DNA of 21,776 bases from Thioalkalivibrio sp. (GCA_003563455.1 PWRV01000119.1:1-21776); one strand, 5' to 3'. Positions 7,578 through 15,540 are shown, counted from the first letter of the stretch. Program-made: numbers and translations. Notes: generated from the sequence alone by a model not told the origin.

Positions 7578-8435
7578 TCAGGCCGCCACGCACCCCTCGG
7601 TAACGCGTTCGAGTCCCGCGAGGTCGGCGTGGCTCGAGACCTCGCGGCAGCCGGCCTCACGGAGCAGCGCGCGCACCGCGGATCCCTGGTCGGCGCCGTG
7701 TTCGAGCAGGAGCCAGCCCCCGGGTCTCAGCCGGGACAGCGATTCTCCGGCGATCGTGCGCAGATCGGCGAGCCCGCCTTCCGCGGCCACCAGCGCACGG
7801 CGCGGCTCGAAGCGCACATCCCCGGCCGAAAGGTGCGGGTCGTCGGCGGCGATGTAGGGCGGATTGCTGACGATCAGGTCAAAGATGGGGCGAGACGCAA
7901 CCGCCTCCAGCCAGCGCCCGCGGAACCAGTACACGGCCAGTTCGAGCCTGCGGGCATTGGCCGCCGCCATCGCCAGAGCCCCGGCGTCGACGTCACTGGC
8001 CCAGGCCTGCAGTTGCGGCCGCTCGCTCTTGAGAGCGAGCGCGATCGCGCCGGAGCCGGTTCCCAGATCCAGCGCCCGCGCCGGGCCCGGGGGCAGGTGC
8101 CTCAATGCGCGTTCGACCAGCAGCTCGGTCTCGGGGCGCGGGATCAGGCAGTCCGCATCCACCCGCAGCGACAGCGACCAGAACTCGCGCTGGCCGAGCA
8201 GGTAGGCGATCGGTTGCCCCGCAACGCGCGCGGCGATCAGCATGCGCACGGCCTCGGCCTGACACGGGGTTACCGGGCGCTCGCCGAAGGCGATCAGTTC
8301 GGCATCGGTGTTTTCCAGCTGATGCTTCACCAGCAGCCGGGCCTCGAGCCCCGGCTGCTCGATCCCGGCCCGCTGCAGCCTCTCCCGGGATTCGGCGAGC
8401 AGGCCAGACACGGTGGTTGCGTCAGTCGTCGGCAA
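7578..8435 (-). CDS. prmC: PrmC, release-factor glutamine methyltransferase
   Basis: PrmC (HemK) methylates the glutamine of the GGQ motif in release factors RF1 and RF2, using S-adenosylmethionine, which raises termination efficiency. The 285-residue product has an N-terminal helical RF-binding domain (to about 100, ending FWSLSLRVDADCLIPRPET). It also has SAM motif I DLGTGSG at 123-129 and catalytic NPPY at 191-194 (DLIVSNPPYIAADD), with FEPRRALVAAEGGL and PGGWLLLEHG after it. Its target RF1 is encoded immediately upstream. The start is uncertain: TTG at 8435 overlaps the end of prfA by 14 bases, while GTG at 8411 lies after the prfA stop. Neither has a convincing Shine-Dalgarno. Length and motifs fit either. 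Confidence 0.96.
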   Translation of the reverse strand: MPTTDATTVSGLLAESRERLQRAGIEQPGLEARLLVKHQLENTDAELIAFGERPVTPCQAEAVRMLIAARVAGQPIAYLLGQREFWSLSLRVDADCLIPRPETELLVERALRHLPPGPARALDLGTGSGAIALALKSERPQLQAWASDVDAGALAMAAANARRLELAVYWFRGRWLEAVASRPIFDLIVSNPPYIAADDPHLSAGDVRFEPRRALVAAEGGLADLRTIAGESLSRLRPGGWLLLEHGADQGSAVRALLREAGCREVSSHADLAGLERVTEGCVAA

Positions 8436-9507
8436 GTGCGGCCAGCTGTTCGGCCTGGTGTTCGTGCGTCAGTGGATCGATCAGCGGATCGAGACCTCCC
8501 GACAGCATGTCGTCCAGTTTGTACAAGGTGAGGTTGATCCGGTGATCGGTGACGCGGCCCTGCGGAAAATTGTAGGTGCGGATGCGCTCGGAGCGGTCGC
8601 CACTGCCCACCAGGCTCTTGCGGGTCGCGCTCTGCTCTGCCGCCTGCCGGCTGCGCTCGGCCTCGTAGAGCCGTGCGGCGAGCAGGGTCATCGCCCGGGC
8701 CTTGTTCTTGTGCTGGGAGCGCTCGTCCTGACACTCGACCACCATGCCGGTAGGCAGGTGGGTCAGCCGGACCGCCGAATCGGTGCGGTTCACATGCTGG
8801 CCGCCGGCGCCACTGGCCCGGGAGGTATCGACGCGCAGGTCGGCCGGGCTGATCTCCGGCATCTCCACCTCTGCCAGTTCGGGCATGATGGCGACGGTCG
8901 CGGCCGAGGTGTGTATGCGGCCCTGGGATTCGGTCTCGGGAACGCGCTGCACCCGGTGCGTTCCGGATTCGAACTTCAGCCGCGAATACACGCCGTGCCC
9001 CACGATCCGCACGATCACCTCGCGGAAGCCTCCGTGTTCGCCCTCGCTGGCACTGAGGATCTCCATCTTCCACTGCTGCTGTTCGGCGTAGCGGCTGTAC
9101 ATGCGCAGCAGGTCGCCCGCGAAGATCGCGGCTTCGTCGCCGCCGGTCCCGGCCCGGATCTCGAGGAACACGTTGGCCTCGTCATGCGGGTCCTGTGGTA
9201 CCAGATGCGACTGCAGATCACTTTCCAGCCGCTCGGCCTCCGCCTGCAGCCTTGCCTGCTCGTCGGCCGCGAGTTCCCGGACCTCGGGTTCGGGATCCTT
9301 CAGCAGTGCCGCGGTGGCCGCCAGCTCGTCGCGATTGCGGATCCAGGCGCGCCAGGCGGTCGCGACCGGTTCCAGCTGGCTGTACTCGACCGAGAGTCGG
9401 CGGAAACGATCCGGATCCGCCGCGGCATCAGGCGCTGCCAGCAGTCCCGCGAGTTCGGTGTGGCGCTCGGCCAGACCCTCCAGCCGGCGTTGGAAAGATT
9501 CCTTCAC
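8422..9507 (-). CDS. prfA: Peptide chain release factor 1 (RF1)
   Basis: RF1 recognises UAA and UAG stop codons and triggers hydrolysis of peptidyl-tRNA in the ribosome. The 361-residue product is typical in length. The codon-reading motif PxT is P190-E191-T192 (RVPETESQGRIHTS), distinguishing it from RF2, which has SPF. The catalytic GGQ is at 235-237 (SGAGGQHVNRTDSAVR). The N-terminal coiled helices, EIRAGTGGDEAA and the ending ETRTYNFPQ-like segment (RIRTYNFPQGRVTDHR) are standard. It starts with GTG 9507 in a four-base GTGA overlap with the hemA stop, so translation is probably coupled. The PET variant of the more usual PAT keeps the key Pro and Thr. Confidence 0.98.
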   Translation of the reverse strand: MKESFQRRLEGLAERHTELAGLLAAPDAAADPDRFRRLSVEYSQLEPVATAWRAWIRNRDELAATAALLKDPEPEVRELAADEQARLQAEAERLESDLQSHLVPQDPHDEANVFLEIRAGTGGDEAAIFAGDLLRMYSRYAEQQQWKMEILSASEGEHGGFREVIVRIVGHGVYSRLKFESGTHRVQRVPETESQGRIHTSAATVAIMPELAEVEMPEISPADLRVDTSRASGAGGQHVNRTDSAVRLTHLPTGMVVECQDERSQHKNKARAMTLLAARLYEAERSRQAAEQSATRKSLVGSGDRSERIRTYNFPQGRVTDHRINLTLYKLDDMLSGGLDPLIDPLTHEHQAEQLAALADD

Positions 9508-10787
9508 GAATCGTCCCGGGGTTCCCCGTCATCCGCGCCGGGCAGCCGGAACAGCCGGTGCGCGGCCCGAAAAAGTTCGGCGTCGCCCTCGTGTGCCGCC
9601 ACGTTCAGGCTCTTGCAAGGGGCGTGCATCAGCCTGTTGGTCAACAGGTGGGCCAGCTGCTGGACCACCTCCTGCGGCGGATGGCCGGCCCGCAGCTGGG
9701 CCTCCGCGCGAAGGAGGGTCTCCCGGTGGATCGTTTCCGCCTGCTCGCGGAGCTGCCGTATGCTCTCCACCGAATCCCGCGCACGCAGCCAGCGCATGAA
9801 TTCGTCGGCCCGGGTGGCGATGATCTGTTCCGCCTGTTCCGCCGCCGCCTGGCGGGAGGCCATGTTTTCGCTGATCACCTCCTGCAGGTCGTCCACGGTG
9901 TAAAGGTAGACGTCCTCCAGTTCGGCCACCTCCGGCTCGATGTCCCGTGGAACGGCGATATCGACCATGAACATCGGACGATGGCGCCGCCTGCGGATCG
10001 CCCGTTCCACTGCGCCCTTGCCGAGGATCGGCAACGGCGCGGCGGGGGAGCTGATCACGATATCGCAGCGGTGCAGGTATTCCGGGAGTCCGGTCAACGG
10101 AATCGGTTCGGCCCCGAAACGGTCGCCGAGCATGTGGGCCCGCTCGACGGTCCGGTTTGCGACGATCACGTGCCCGACGCCGTGACCGACCAGGTGGCGC
10201 AGAGTGAGTTCGATGGTCTCGCCGGCCCCGATGACCAGCGCAGTGAGCGGCTTCAGGTCCCCGAAGATCTGGCGTGCGAGCGACACCGCGGCGAATGCAA
10301 CCGAGATGGCGCTGGCGCCGATCGCGGTGGACGTGCGGACGTCCTTGGCCGTGGCGAAGGCGTGCTGAAAGAGGCGTTCCAGTGACAGTCCCAGGGTCCC
10401 GGCCGAGTGGGCGTGCTGATACGCGGACTTCATCTGGCCGAGGATCTGCGGCTCGCCGAGCACCATCGAATCGAGTCCGCAGGCAACGCGAAGCGTGTGC
10501 AGCACCGCCTCGTTGTCATGATGCCGGTACAGATACGACTCCAGCTCGTCGCGCCGGATGCCGTGGAAGCCGCCCAGCCAGTCCAGCACGCGCTCCTCTC
10601 CGGTCGGGTCGTTTTCCCGGAAGTAGATCTCGGTGCGGTTGCAGGTGGACAGAATCGCCGCCTCCGGAATCCTCACGCCGCTGTGCAGCGAATCCAGCGC
10701 TTCTCCGAGCTGGACCTCGTTGACGGCGAGGCGCTCGCGGACCTGGACCGGCGCAGTGCGGTGGTTGATTCCGAGGGTGAACAGCAT
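9504..10787 (-). CDS. hemA: Glutamyl-tRNA reductase
   Basis: HemA reduces Glu-tRNA(Glu) to glutamate-1-semialdehyde with NADPH, the committed step of C5-pathway heme synthesis. The 427-residue product starts MLFTLGINHRTAPVQVRE. It has the catalytic cysteine C49 in ILSTCNRTEIYF. Family blocks follow: GLDSMVLGEPQILGQ, the SAISVAFAAVSLA helix, and the nucleotide-binding ALVIGAGETIELTLRHL with VIVANRT. Then come ISSPAAPLPILG, DIAVPRDIEPEV and a C-terminal dimerisation helix region. The start is ATG 10787. The gene heads a minus-strand operon with prfA, prmC, the HMA-like gene and moeB, and is divergent from the TPR lipoprotein gene, the same layout as in Pseudomonas. HemA is often controlled by heme-dependent proteolysis at its N-terminus in enterics; that cannot be judged here. 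Confidence 0.98.
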   Translation of the reverse strand: MLFTLGINHRTAPVQVRERLAVNEVQLGEALDSLHSGVRIPEAAILSTCNRTEIYFRENDPTGEERVLDWLGGFHGIRRDELESYLYRHHDNEAVLHTLRVACGLDSMVLGEPQILGQMKSAYQHAHSAGTLGLSLERLFQHAFATAKDVRTSTAIGASAISVAFAAVSLARQIFGDLKPLTALVIGAGETIELTLRHLVGHGVGHVIVANRTVERAHMLGDRFGAEPIPLTGLPEYLHRCDIVISSPAAPLPILGKGAVERAIRRRRHRPMFMVDIAVPRDIEPEVAELEDVYLYTVDDLQEVISENMASRQAAAEQAEQIIATRADEFMRWLRARDSVESIRQLREQAETIHRETLLRAEAQLRAGHPPQEVVQQLAHLLTNRLMHAPCKSLNVAAHEGDAELFRAAHRLFRLPGADDGEPRDDS

Positions 10788-10825
10788 CAGGTGGGCTTCT
10801 GTTGTGCCATGTTGTGATCAGCAGC

Positions 10826-10840
10826 GCAGTAGTGTACTGC
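10826..10840. promoter_or_regulatory. Inverted repeat in the hemA / TPR-lipoprotein divergent region
   Basis: GCAGTA (10826-10831) and TACTGC (10835-10840) form a perfect six-base dyad with a three-base spacer GTG. It lies 39 bases before hemA and about 100 before the TPR gene. On the minus strand it overlaps a TACACT that could be a -10 box. A repressor site for the shared region is possible, but I know of no matching regulator. Confidence 0.3.
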
Positions 10841-10938
10841 CTGGCGCCATCAGATACAGTGGGTGCGGATCCTGTCGTTGGAACCCGTTGCGCCTGTCCA
10901 TCGTCCAAAGCGTCGAAATCATGTGGAATCTTCCTGTC

Positions 10939-12654
10939 ATGCCGCGACTCCTCGCTGTCGCGCTCCCCGCCGCGCTCCTCGCGGGTTGCGCCCAGACCGA
11001 CCTCAATGCATCCGGTTCCGAGTATATCGAGGTTCCGCCGATTCTCTCGATACCCGGGCCTGCAGTGGCGGAAGATCCCGAGTCCGAGGTGCTGTTCAGC
11101 CTGCTGGCGGCCGAGATGGCCGCCCAGTCGGGCGACTACGAGCAGGCGAGCCGCTATTACCTCGCTGCCGCTCGTCGCAGCAGCGACGTCCAGGTGGCCG
11201 AGCGTGCCACCCGGCTGAGTCTGCTCGCGCGCAACCATCCGCGGGCTCTCGCCGGCGCCGAGCGCTGGCTGGAGCTGTCGGCGGATAGCGCCGAGGCGAT
11301 GCAGATCGCCGCCGTGCTGATGACCAGCACCGGGCGTGACCGGGAAGCGGCCGAATTGCTGCAAACCATCGTCGACAGCGTTGGCGCCGACGAGGGTTAC
11401 CGCGTCGTGGTGTCACTGCTCGCGCAGTCCGAGGATCGGGGGGCGGCTTTGCGGGCAGTGGAACGGCTGGTCGAAGCGAATCCGGATGCGGCCGCCGGGT
11501 GGCAGGCGCATGCGGAGCTCGCGCTGCGTTTCGAGGAGCTGGAACGGGCACGGACGGTCGCCCGCGCCGGCGTGGACCGGTTCCCCGATGCCGTGCAGCT
11601 GCGCATGACGCTGGCCCGCGTCCTCACCGAGATGGAGGACGATGAGGCGGCGCTCGCCGCGCTGGCGGCCGCGGTGGAGTTGCACCCCGAGCGGCGCGAG
11701 CTGCGCCTCGCTTACGCCAGAGCGCTGGTGGACGTGGAGGATTTCGAGCGGGTACGCCCGGAATTCGACCGGCTTCTGGCCCTGGACCCGGAGGATGCGG
11801 ATCTGCTGTTGACCACGGCCCTGCTGAGTCTCGAGGCCGGCCGTTTCGAACTCGCGCAGGAATACCTCGAGCGCCTACTGGCGAGCGGGCGCCGCACCCA
11901 GGATGCCCACTACTATCTCGGACGCCTGCATGAACAGGCGGACGACCTGCAGGCCGCACGCGAGTCCTACCAGGCGGTCGATGCCGGCGAACACGCGGAT
12001 GACGCCCGCCTGAGGCTGGCGCGCCTGACGGCCGAACTCGATGGTCATGCCGCAGCGCGACCGGTCTTCGAGGGCCTCCAGCAGGACCCCGATGAGGGCA
12101 TCGCCCTCCGCGCCTACCTGGTAGAGGGCAACGTGCTGCGGGAGAAGGGCCGGTTCGATACGGCCCTCGAGCGCCTGGGCCGGGGGCTGATCGAGTTTCC
12201 CGCTTCAGAGCAGTTGTTGTACCTGCGCGGCCTGGTTCACGAAAGGGCAGGCAACATCCCGGCGGCCGAGGCGGATTTCCGCGCCATCCTCGAGATGGAT
12301 CCCGACAATGCGTCGGCGCTCAACGCTCTCGGGTACACCCTCGCGGATCGGACCGAGCGTTACGAAGAGGCCTACGATCTGATTACGCGTGCCTACGCGC
12401 AACGCCCGGACGACGCCGCGATTATCGACAGCTACGGCTGGGTGCTGTACCGGCTGGGGCGTTTCGAGGAAGCGCTTGTGCAACTCGAACGCGCCTACGC
12501 GCTGATGCAGGACGGTGAGATCGCCAGCAACCTCGCGGTGGTGCTGTGGGAGGTGGGCCGACGGGAAGAATCGCGGGCGATCATCGAAGAGGCGCTGGAG
12601 CGCGACCCCGAGCACGAGCGGCTGCTCCGGGTCAGCCGGGGGCTCGAAGACTGA
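10939..12654 (+). CDS. TPR-repeat lipoprotein (PA4667-like), unknown precise role
   Basis: This is a predicted lipoprotein of 571 residues made almost wholly of tetratricopeptide-like helical repeats, a protein-interaction scaffold. From ATG 10939 the signal peptide is MPRLLAVALPAALLAGC, with lipobox LLAGC and Cys17 as the lipidated residue. An in-frame ATG at 10921 would add six residues and is possible. Repeats run from about residue 50 to the end. The clearest are near the C-terminus: ALNALGYTLADR, DSYGWVLYRLGRFEEALVQL and SNLAVVLWEVGRREESRAII. It precedes lolB (49-base gap), which inserts lipoproteins into the outer membrane, so it may be an outer-membrane protein. The same gene sits between hemA and lolB in Pseudomonas. 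No enzymatic motif is present; the function of the family is not established to my knowledge. Confidence 0.92.
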   Translation: MPRLLAVALPAALLAGCAQTDLNASGSEYIEVPPILSIPGPAVAEDPESEVLFSLLAAEMAAQSGDYEQASRYYLAAARRSSDVQVAERATRLSLLARNHPRALAGAERWLELSADSAEAMQIAAVLMTSTGRDREAAELLQTIVDSVGADEGYRVVVSLLAQSEDRGAALRAVERLVEANPDAAAGWQAHAELALRFEELERARTVARAGVDRFPDAVQLRMTLARVLTEMEDDEAALAALAAAVELHPERRELRLAYARALVDVEDFERVRPEFDRLLALDPEDADLLLTTALLSLEAGRFELAQEYLERLLASGRRTQDAHYYLGRLHEQADDLQAARESYQAVDAGEHADDARLRLARLTAELDGHAAARPVFEGLQQDPDEGIALRAYLVEGNVLREKGRFDTALERLGRGLIEFPASEQLLYLRGLVHERAGNIPAAEADFRAILEMDPDNASALNALGYTLADRTERYEEAYDLITRAYAQRPDDAAIIDSYGWVLYRLGRFEEALVQLERAYALMQDGEIASNLAVVLWEVGRREESRAIIEEALERDPEHERLLRVSRGLED

Positions 12655-12703
12655 TGCGGCCCTCGCCGCGGTTATCGCTTCCGGATCCCTCGAGCTGAAC
12701 CCC

Positions 12704-13348
12704 ATGGGCCTGTTTCGGTTTCCCGGACGATTGCGCTCCTTCGCGCTGTCCAGTCTTGTACTGCTCGGCCTCCTGGGCTGTGCCACGCTGCCCGAGCCGT
12801 CCCGGAACGACGCCGCCGCCCGCGCGGCCTTCGCCGAGCGCACCGCGCTGGTCGAAGAGCTGGAGACGTGGCGCCTGGCCGGGCGGCTGATCCTGGAACT
12901 TCCGGACGAGACCTGGACGGGACAGCTCGGCTGGCGCGTCGAGGGTCCGGAGCAGGTGATCGATCTCTCCGGCCCGATGGGGCGCGGCGGCGGACGGCTG
13001 ATCCTTGATCGCCAGCGCGCGGTGCTGCTGACCCGGGATGGTGAGCGGCACCAGGCCTCCGACCCCGATCTGCTGATCGCGCGGATCACCGGGCGCGCGA
13101 TCCCGGTCTCGGGCCTCGACGCCTGGGTCCGCGGGATCGCGCGGCCGGGAGCGGGCTTTGATCTCCGCGCGGACCCGGCGGGACGCCCCTCGCGGCTGAT
13201 CCAGGATGGCTGGGAAATCGTCTATGGGGCCTTCGAGGATGCCGGCGCCGTGGCGATGCCGACGTCCCTGGAGCTGCATCGCGGGGACCTGCGCCTGCAA
13301 CTGCGGATCCAGCGCTGGCAGCTTGGCCCTCCGGTGCCGGCGTCGTGA
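12704..13348 (+). CDS. lolB: LolB, outer-membrane lipoprotein receptor
   Basis: LolB is itself an outer-membrane lipoprotein. It accepts lipoproteins from periplasmic LolA and inserts them in the outer membrane. The 214-residue product has a lipoprotein signal: MGLFRFPGRLRS, a hydrophobic FALSSLVLLGLLGC, and lipobox LLGC with Cys26. The mature domain shows the LolB pattern: WRLAGRLILEL, TGQLGWRV, VIDLSGPMGRGGGRLILD, LLIARITGRAIPVSGLDAWVRG, then QDGWEIVYGAF and a last strand LELHRGDLRLQLRIQRWQLG. ATG 12704 is the only start giving a proper signal peptide; upstream frame belongs to shadow sequence over the TPR gene. Its TGA overlaps the ispE start in GTGA (13345-13348), implying coupling. Confidence 0.95.
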   Translation: MGLFRFPGRLRSFALSSLVLLGLLGCATLPEPSRNDAAARAAFAERTALVEELETWRLAGRLILELPDETWTGQLGWRVEGPEQVIDLSGPMGRGGGRLILDRQRAVLLTRDGERHQASDPDLLIARITGRAIPVSGLDAWVRGIARPGAGFDLRADPAGRPSRLIQDGWEIVYGAFEDAGAVAMPTSLELHRGDLRLQLRIQRWQLGPPVPAS

Positions 13349-14208
13349 AGACGGACTTTTCGGTCCGGTTCCCGGCACCTGCGAAGATCAACCGCTTCCT
13401 GCACATCACCGGACGCCGTGCGGACGGTTACCACGAACTTCAGACCGTGTTCCAGTTCGTCGGTCCCTGCGACTGGCTGCAGTTCTCGCCATTACCGCCC
13501 GGGCGGGTGGAAATCGGGTCGGTTGTGCCTGCCGTGAACGGAGACAATCTCTGCGTGAAGGCGGCGCGGCTGCTTGCCGAACGCACCGGGTATCCGCTCG
13601 GCGTGCGGATTGCGCTGACGAAGAACATCCCCGTTGGCGGCGGGCTTGGCGGGGGCAGTTCGGACGCCGCGACCACGCTGGTTGCGTTGAACCACCTGTT
13701 CGGGCTGGGGCTGCCGCTACCGATCCTGGCGCAGCTTGGGCTGCGGCTGGGTGCCGACGTGCCGGTGTTCGTGCAGGGGCACGCGGCGTGGGCAGAGGGC
13801 GTCGGCGAACGTCTGGTCCCGGTGGCGCCGGACACGCCCTGGGTGCTGTTGATCGACCCCGGGGCGTCGGTATCCACTGCAACCATGTTCGGTTCGACTG
13901 AATTGACACGGGACTGTCCCCCCGAGAGAATCAGCGCGTCGGGTTACGAGTTTCTCGGCAATGTCTTCGAGCCGCTGGTGCGGCGGCGCTTTCCCGCCGT
14001 GAATGCGGCGCTGGAGTGGCTGGAGTCGTCCGGGGTCCCGGCCCGGCTCAGCGGAACCGGGGGCTGTCTGTTCGGGCTGTTTGCCGACGAAGCCGCCGCC
14101 CGGGCGGCGCAGCAGGCGCAGCCTGGTCCCTGGCGCAGCTGGGTGGGTCGCCTTGCCAACCGGTCGCCGCTGTGCGAGTGGCACCCCCCGGAGACTGACC
14201 GGGCGTAG
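13345..14208 (+). CDS. ispE: IspE, 4-diphosphocytidyl-2-C-methyl-D-erythritol kinase
   Basis: IspE is a GHMP-family kinase that phosphorylates CDP-ME in the MEP pathway to isoprenoid precursors. The 287-residue product begins FPAPAKINRFLHITGRRADGYHEL, with catalytic Lys14. The GHMP glycine-rich ATP loop is at about 97-108 (PVGGGLGGGSSDAATTL). Catalytic Asp138 lies in LGADVPVF, and the C-terminal GHMP motif is RLSGTGGCLFGLF. The start is GTG 13345, overlapping the lolB stop. It ends 16 bases before a tRNA gene, so the tRNA must be processed from, or promoted within, the ispE transcript. The lolB-ispE-tRNA-Gln-prs order is shared with Pseudomonas. Confidence 0.97.
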   Translation: MKTDFSVRFPAPAKINRFLHITGRRADGYHELQTVFQFVGPCDWLQFSPLPPGRVEIGSVVPAVNGDNLCVKAARLLAERTGYPLGVRIALTKNIPVGGGLGGGSSDAATTLVALNHLFGLGLPLPILAQLGLRLGADVPVFVQGHAAWAEGVGERLVPVAPDTPWVLLIDPGASVSTATMFGSTELTRDCPPERISASGYEFLGNVFEPLVRRRFPAVNAALEWLESSGVPARLSGTGGCLFGLFADEAAARAAQQAQPGPWRSWVGRLANRSPLCEWHPPETDRA

Positions 14209-14224
14209 CCGGACAACGATTCAT

Positions 14225-14299
14225 TGGGCCGTCGCCAAGCGGTAAGGCACCGGGTTTTGATCCCGGCATTCGCAGGTTCGAATCCTGCCGGCCCAGCCA
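14225..14299 (+). tRNA. tRNA-Gln (anticodon UUG)
   Basis: A 75-base tRNA including an encoded CCA. The acceptor stem TGGGCCG (14225-14231) pairs with CGGCCCA, followed by discriminator G and CCA ending at 14299. The anticodon stem is CCGGG/CCCGG with loop TTTTGAT, giving anticodon TTG at 14257-14259, read as Gln. The T arm is GCAGG-TTCGAAT-CCTGC. The first acceptor pair is U1-A72, the identity feature recognised by GatB as well as GlnRS. This matters because gatCAB is in the same window. The gene lies 16 bases after ispE with no room for its own normal promoter, so co-transcription and processing are likely. Confidence 0.97.
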
Positions 14300-14308
14300 T
14301 ACAGAAAC

Positions 14309-14338
14309 CGTGATGCCGGAAGACCGCCGGGCATCACG
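14309..14338 (+). terminator. Hairpin just after tRNA-Gln, possible terminator or processing structure
   Basis: CGTGATGCC (14309-14317) and GGCATCACG (14330-14338) form a perfect nine-base stem with a 12-base loop, starting 10 bases after the tRNA. There is no T tract, so it is not a textbook intrinsic terminator. A second diverged copy lies 94 bases downstream. Confidence 0.5.
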
Positions 14339-14347
14339 AAGCGGGGC

Positions 14348-14384
14348 CGGCAGGAGGGCGGCGCGCAGCGCCGTAATCCTGCCG
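14348..14384 (+). repeat. Nested hairpin between the two tRNA-tail copies
   Basis: CGGCAGGA (14348-14355) pairs with TCCTGCCG (14377-14384), eight bases. Inside it GGCGC (14360-14364) pairs with GCGCC (14368-14372) around GCA. The right arm is part of the second tRNA-tail copy, and the pairing resembles a collapsed T arm. Confidence 0.6.
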
Positions 14385-14424
14385 ACCCGGCCCTGCAGGA
14401 ACCCTGCCGCCGGAACACCACCGG
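14375..14424 (+). repeat. Diverged second copy of tRNA-Gln 3' end plus downstream hairpin
   Basis: Bases 14375-14424 match 14281-14330 at 40 of 50 positions without gaps (offset 94). The first copy begins in the T arm of tRNA-Gln (AATCCTGCCG) and runs through the acceptor strand and CCA into the following hairpin. The second lacks a complete tRNA body and could not be charged. Its hairpin stem, TGCCGCC with GGCGGTA (14405-14411 and 14425-14431), differs from the first copy's TGATGCC/GGCATCA but still pairs, with one G-T wobble. Confidence 0.75.
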
Positions 14425-14431
14425 GGCGGTA

Positions 14432-14462
14432 GCGACACCCGATGATCATCCTGCGCTAGAAT
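14432..14462 (+). promoter_or_regulatory. Candidate promoter for prs with an internal palindrome
   Basis: TAGAAT (14457-14462) matches the -10 consensus at five of six positions. GCGACA (14432-14437) is a partial -35 with a rather long 19-base spacer. Between them lies the perfect palindrome GATGATCATC (14441-14450), a possible operator. It does not resemble the enterobacterial PurR site known for prs. Confidence 0.4.
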
Positions 14463-14527
14463 TCCCGCGCCGGCCCGCCCCGCCCGGGGCCGTCGGCACT
14501 GTTCGATGCATGCATATCGGGGGGATC

Positions 14528-15484
14528 GTGGCGGACGAGAGCCGAATGATGATCTTTGCGGGCAACGCGAACCTGCCGCTCGCGCAGCGGGTCGCGGAGC
14601 ACCTGGACCTGCGTCTGGGCAAGGCCACCGTCGGCCGCTTCAGCGACGGCGAAGTGCAGGTCGAGATTCTCGAGAACGTCCGGGGGCGTGATGTTTTCGT
14701 GATCCAGCCGACGGGACGTCCAACCAACGACAACATCATGGAATTGCTGATCATGGTGGATGCGCTGCGGCGGGCCTCCGCAGGGCGCATCACCACCGTG
14801 ATTCCGTATTTCGGTTACGCCCGCCAGGACCGCCGGGTGCGATCCGCGCGGGTGCCGATATCGGCCAAGGTTGTCGCCAACATGATCGAATCGGCGGGCG
14901 TGGACCGGGTGCTGACCATCGACGTGCATGCAGACCAGGTGCAGGGCTTCTTCAACGTGCCGGTGGACAATGTCTACGCTTCCCCGATCCTGCTCGGCGA
15001 CATCTGGCGCCGCGAGGCGGGGGACGTTACCGTCGTCTCACCGGATGTCGGCGGCGTCGTGCGCGCGCGGGCCATCGCCAAGCGGCTCGACGACGCCGAC
15101 CTCGCGATCATCGACAAGCGCCGCCCGCGCGCCAACGAGTCGCTGGTGATGCATATCATCGGCGACGTCGAGGGCCAGTGCTGCGTGATCATCGATGACA
15201 TGGTCGATACGGCGGGCACCCTGTGTCAGGCCGCCGGGGCGCTGAAGGAGCACGGCGCGAAGAAGGTCTATGCCTACGCCACCCATGCCGTGCTTTCCGG
15301 CCCGGCAGTTGCTAACATAGAGGGTTCGTTGCTTGACGAACTCGTCGTCACCGATACCCTGCCACTGCAGCCGAACGCTGAGGCGTGCGGCCGCATCCGC
15401 CAGTTGTCGGTGGCGGAAATGCTTGCGGAGCCCATCCGCCGTATCAACACCGAGGAATCGGTCAGTTCGCTGTTCGTGGACTGA
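14528..15484 (+). CDS. prs: Ribose-phosphate pyrophosphokinase (PRPP synthetase)
   Basis: Prs makes 5-phosphoribosyl-1-pyrophosphate from ribose-5-phosphate and ATP for purine, pyrimidine, NAD, His and Trp synthesis. From GTG 14528 the product has 318 residues (E. coli: 315). Motifs seen: FAGNAN at 10-15, VGRFSDGEVQVEI, RPTNDNIMELL, the long invariant RRASAGRITTVIPYFGYARQ and DRRVRSARVPISAKVVANM, VDRVLTIDVHADQVQGFF, and the PRPP loop VIIDDMVDTAGT at about 220-231. The start is open: ATG 14510 adds six residues, and ATG 14546 or 14549 would begin directly at MMIFAGN. GTG 14528 has a G-rich stretch just upstream and gives the best family length. Bases 14300-14527 upstream carry hairpins and a candidate promoter but no gene. 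Confidence 0.97.
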   Translation: MADESRMMIFAGNANLPLAQRVAEHLDLRLGKATVGRFSDGEVQVEILENVRGRDVFVIQPTGRPTNDNIMELLIMVDALRRASAGRITTVIPYFGYARQDRRVRSARVPISAKVVANMIESAGVDRVLTIDVHADQVQGFFNVPVDNVYASPILLGDIWRREAGDVTVVSPDVGGVVRARAIAKRLDDADLAIIDKRRPRANESLVMHIIGDVEGQCCVIIDDMVDTAGTLCQAAGALKEHGAKKVYAYATHAVLSGPAVANIEGSLLDELVVTDTLPLQPNAEACGRIRQLSVAEMLAEPIRRINTEESVSSLFVD

Positions 15485-15540
15485 ATCGTTGCGGTCGCCC
15501 ATCCCGGGCGGCATTGACCGGGCCCCCTTGGCCCCTGCTG

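Noticed and set aside
7299..8531. A 410-codon plus-strand open frame opposite the HMA-like gene and prmC
   Set aside because: It is antisense to well-supported genes and shows typical shadow composition.
14341..14424. Possible second tRNA gene after tRNA-Gln
   Set aside because: Only the 3' tail is similar. There is no D arm or anticodon arm, and the acceptor does not close properly, so it is a remnant and not a tRNA.
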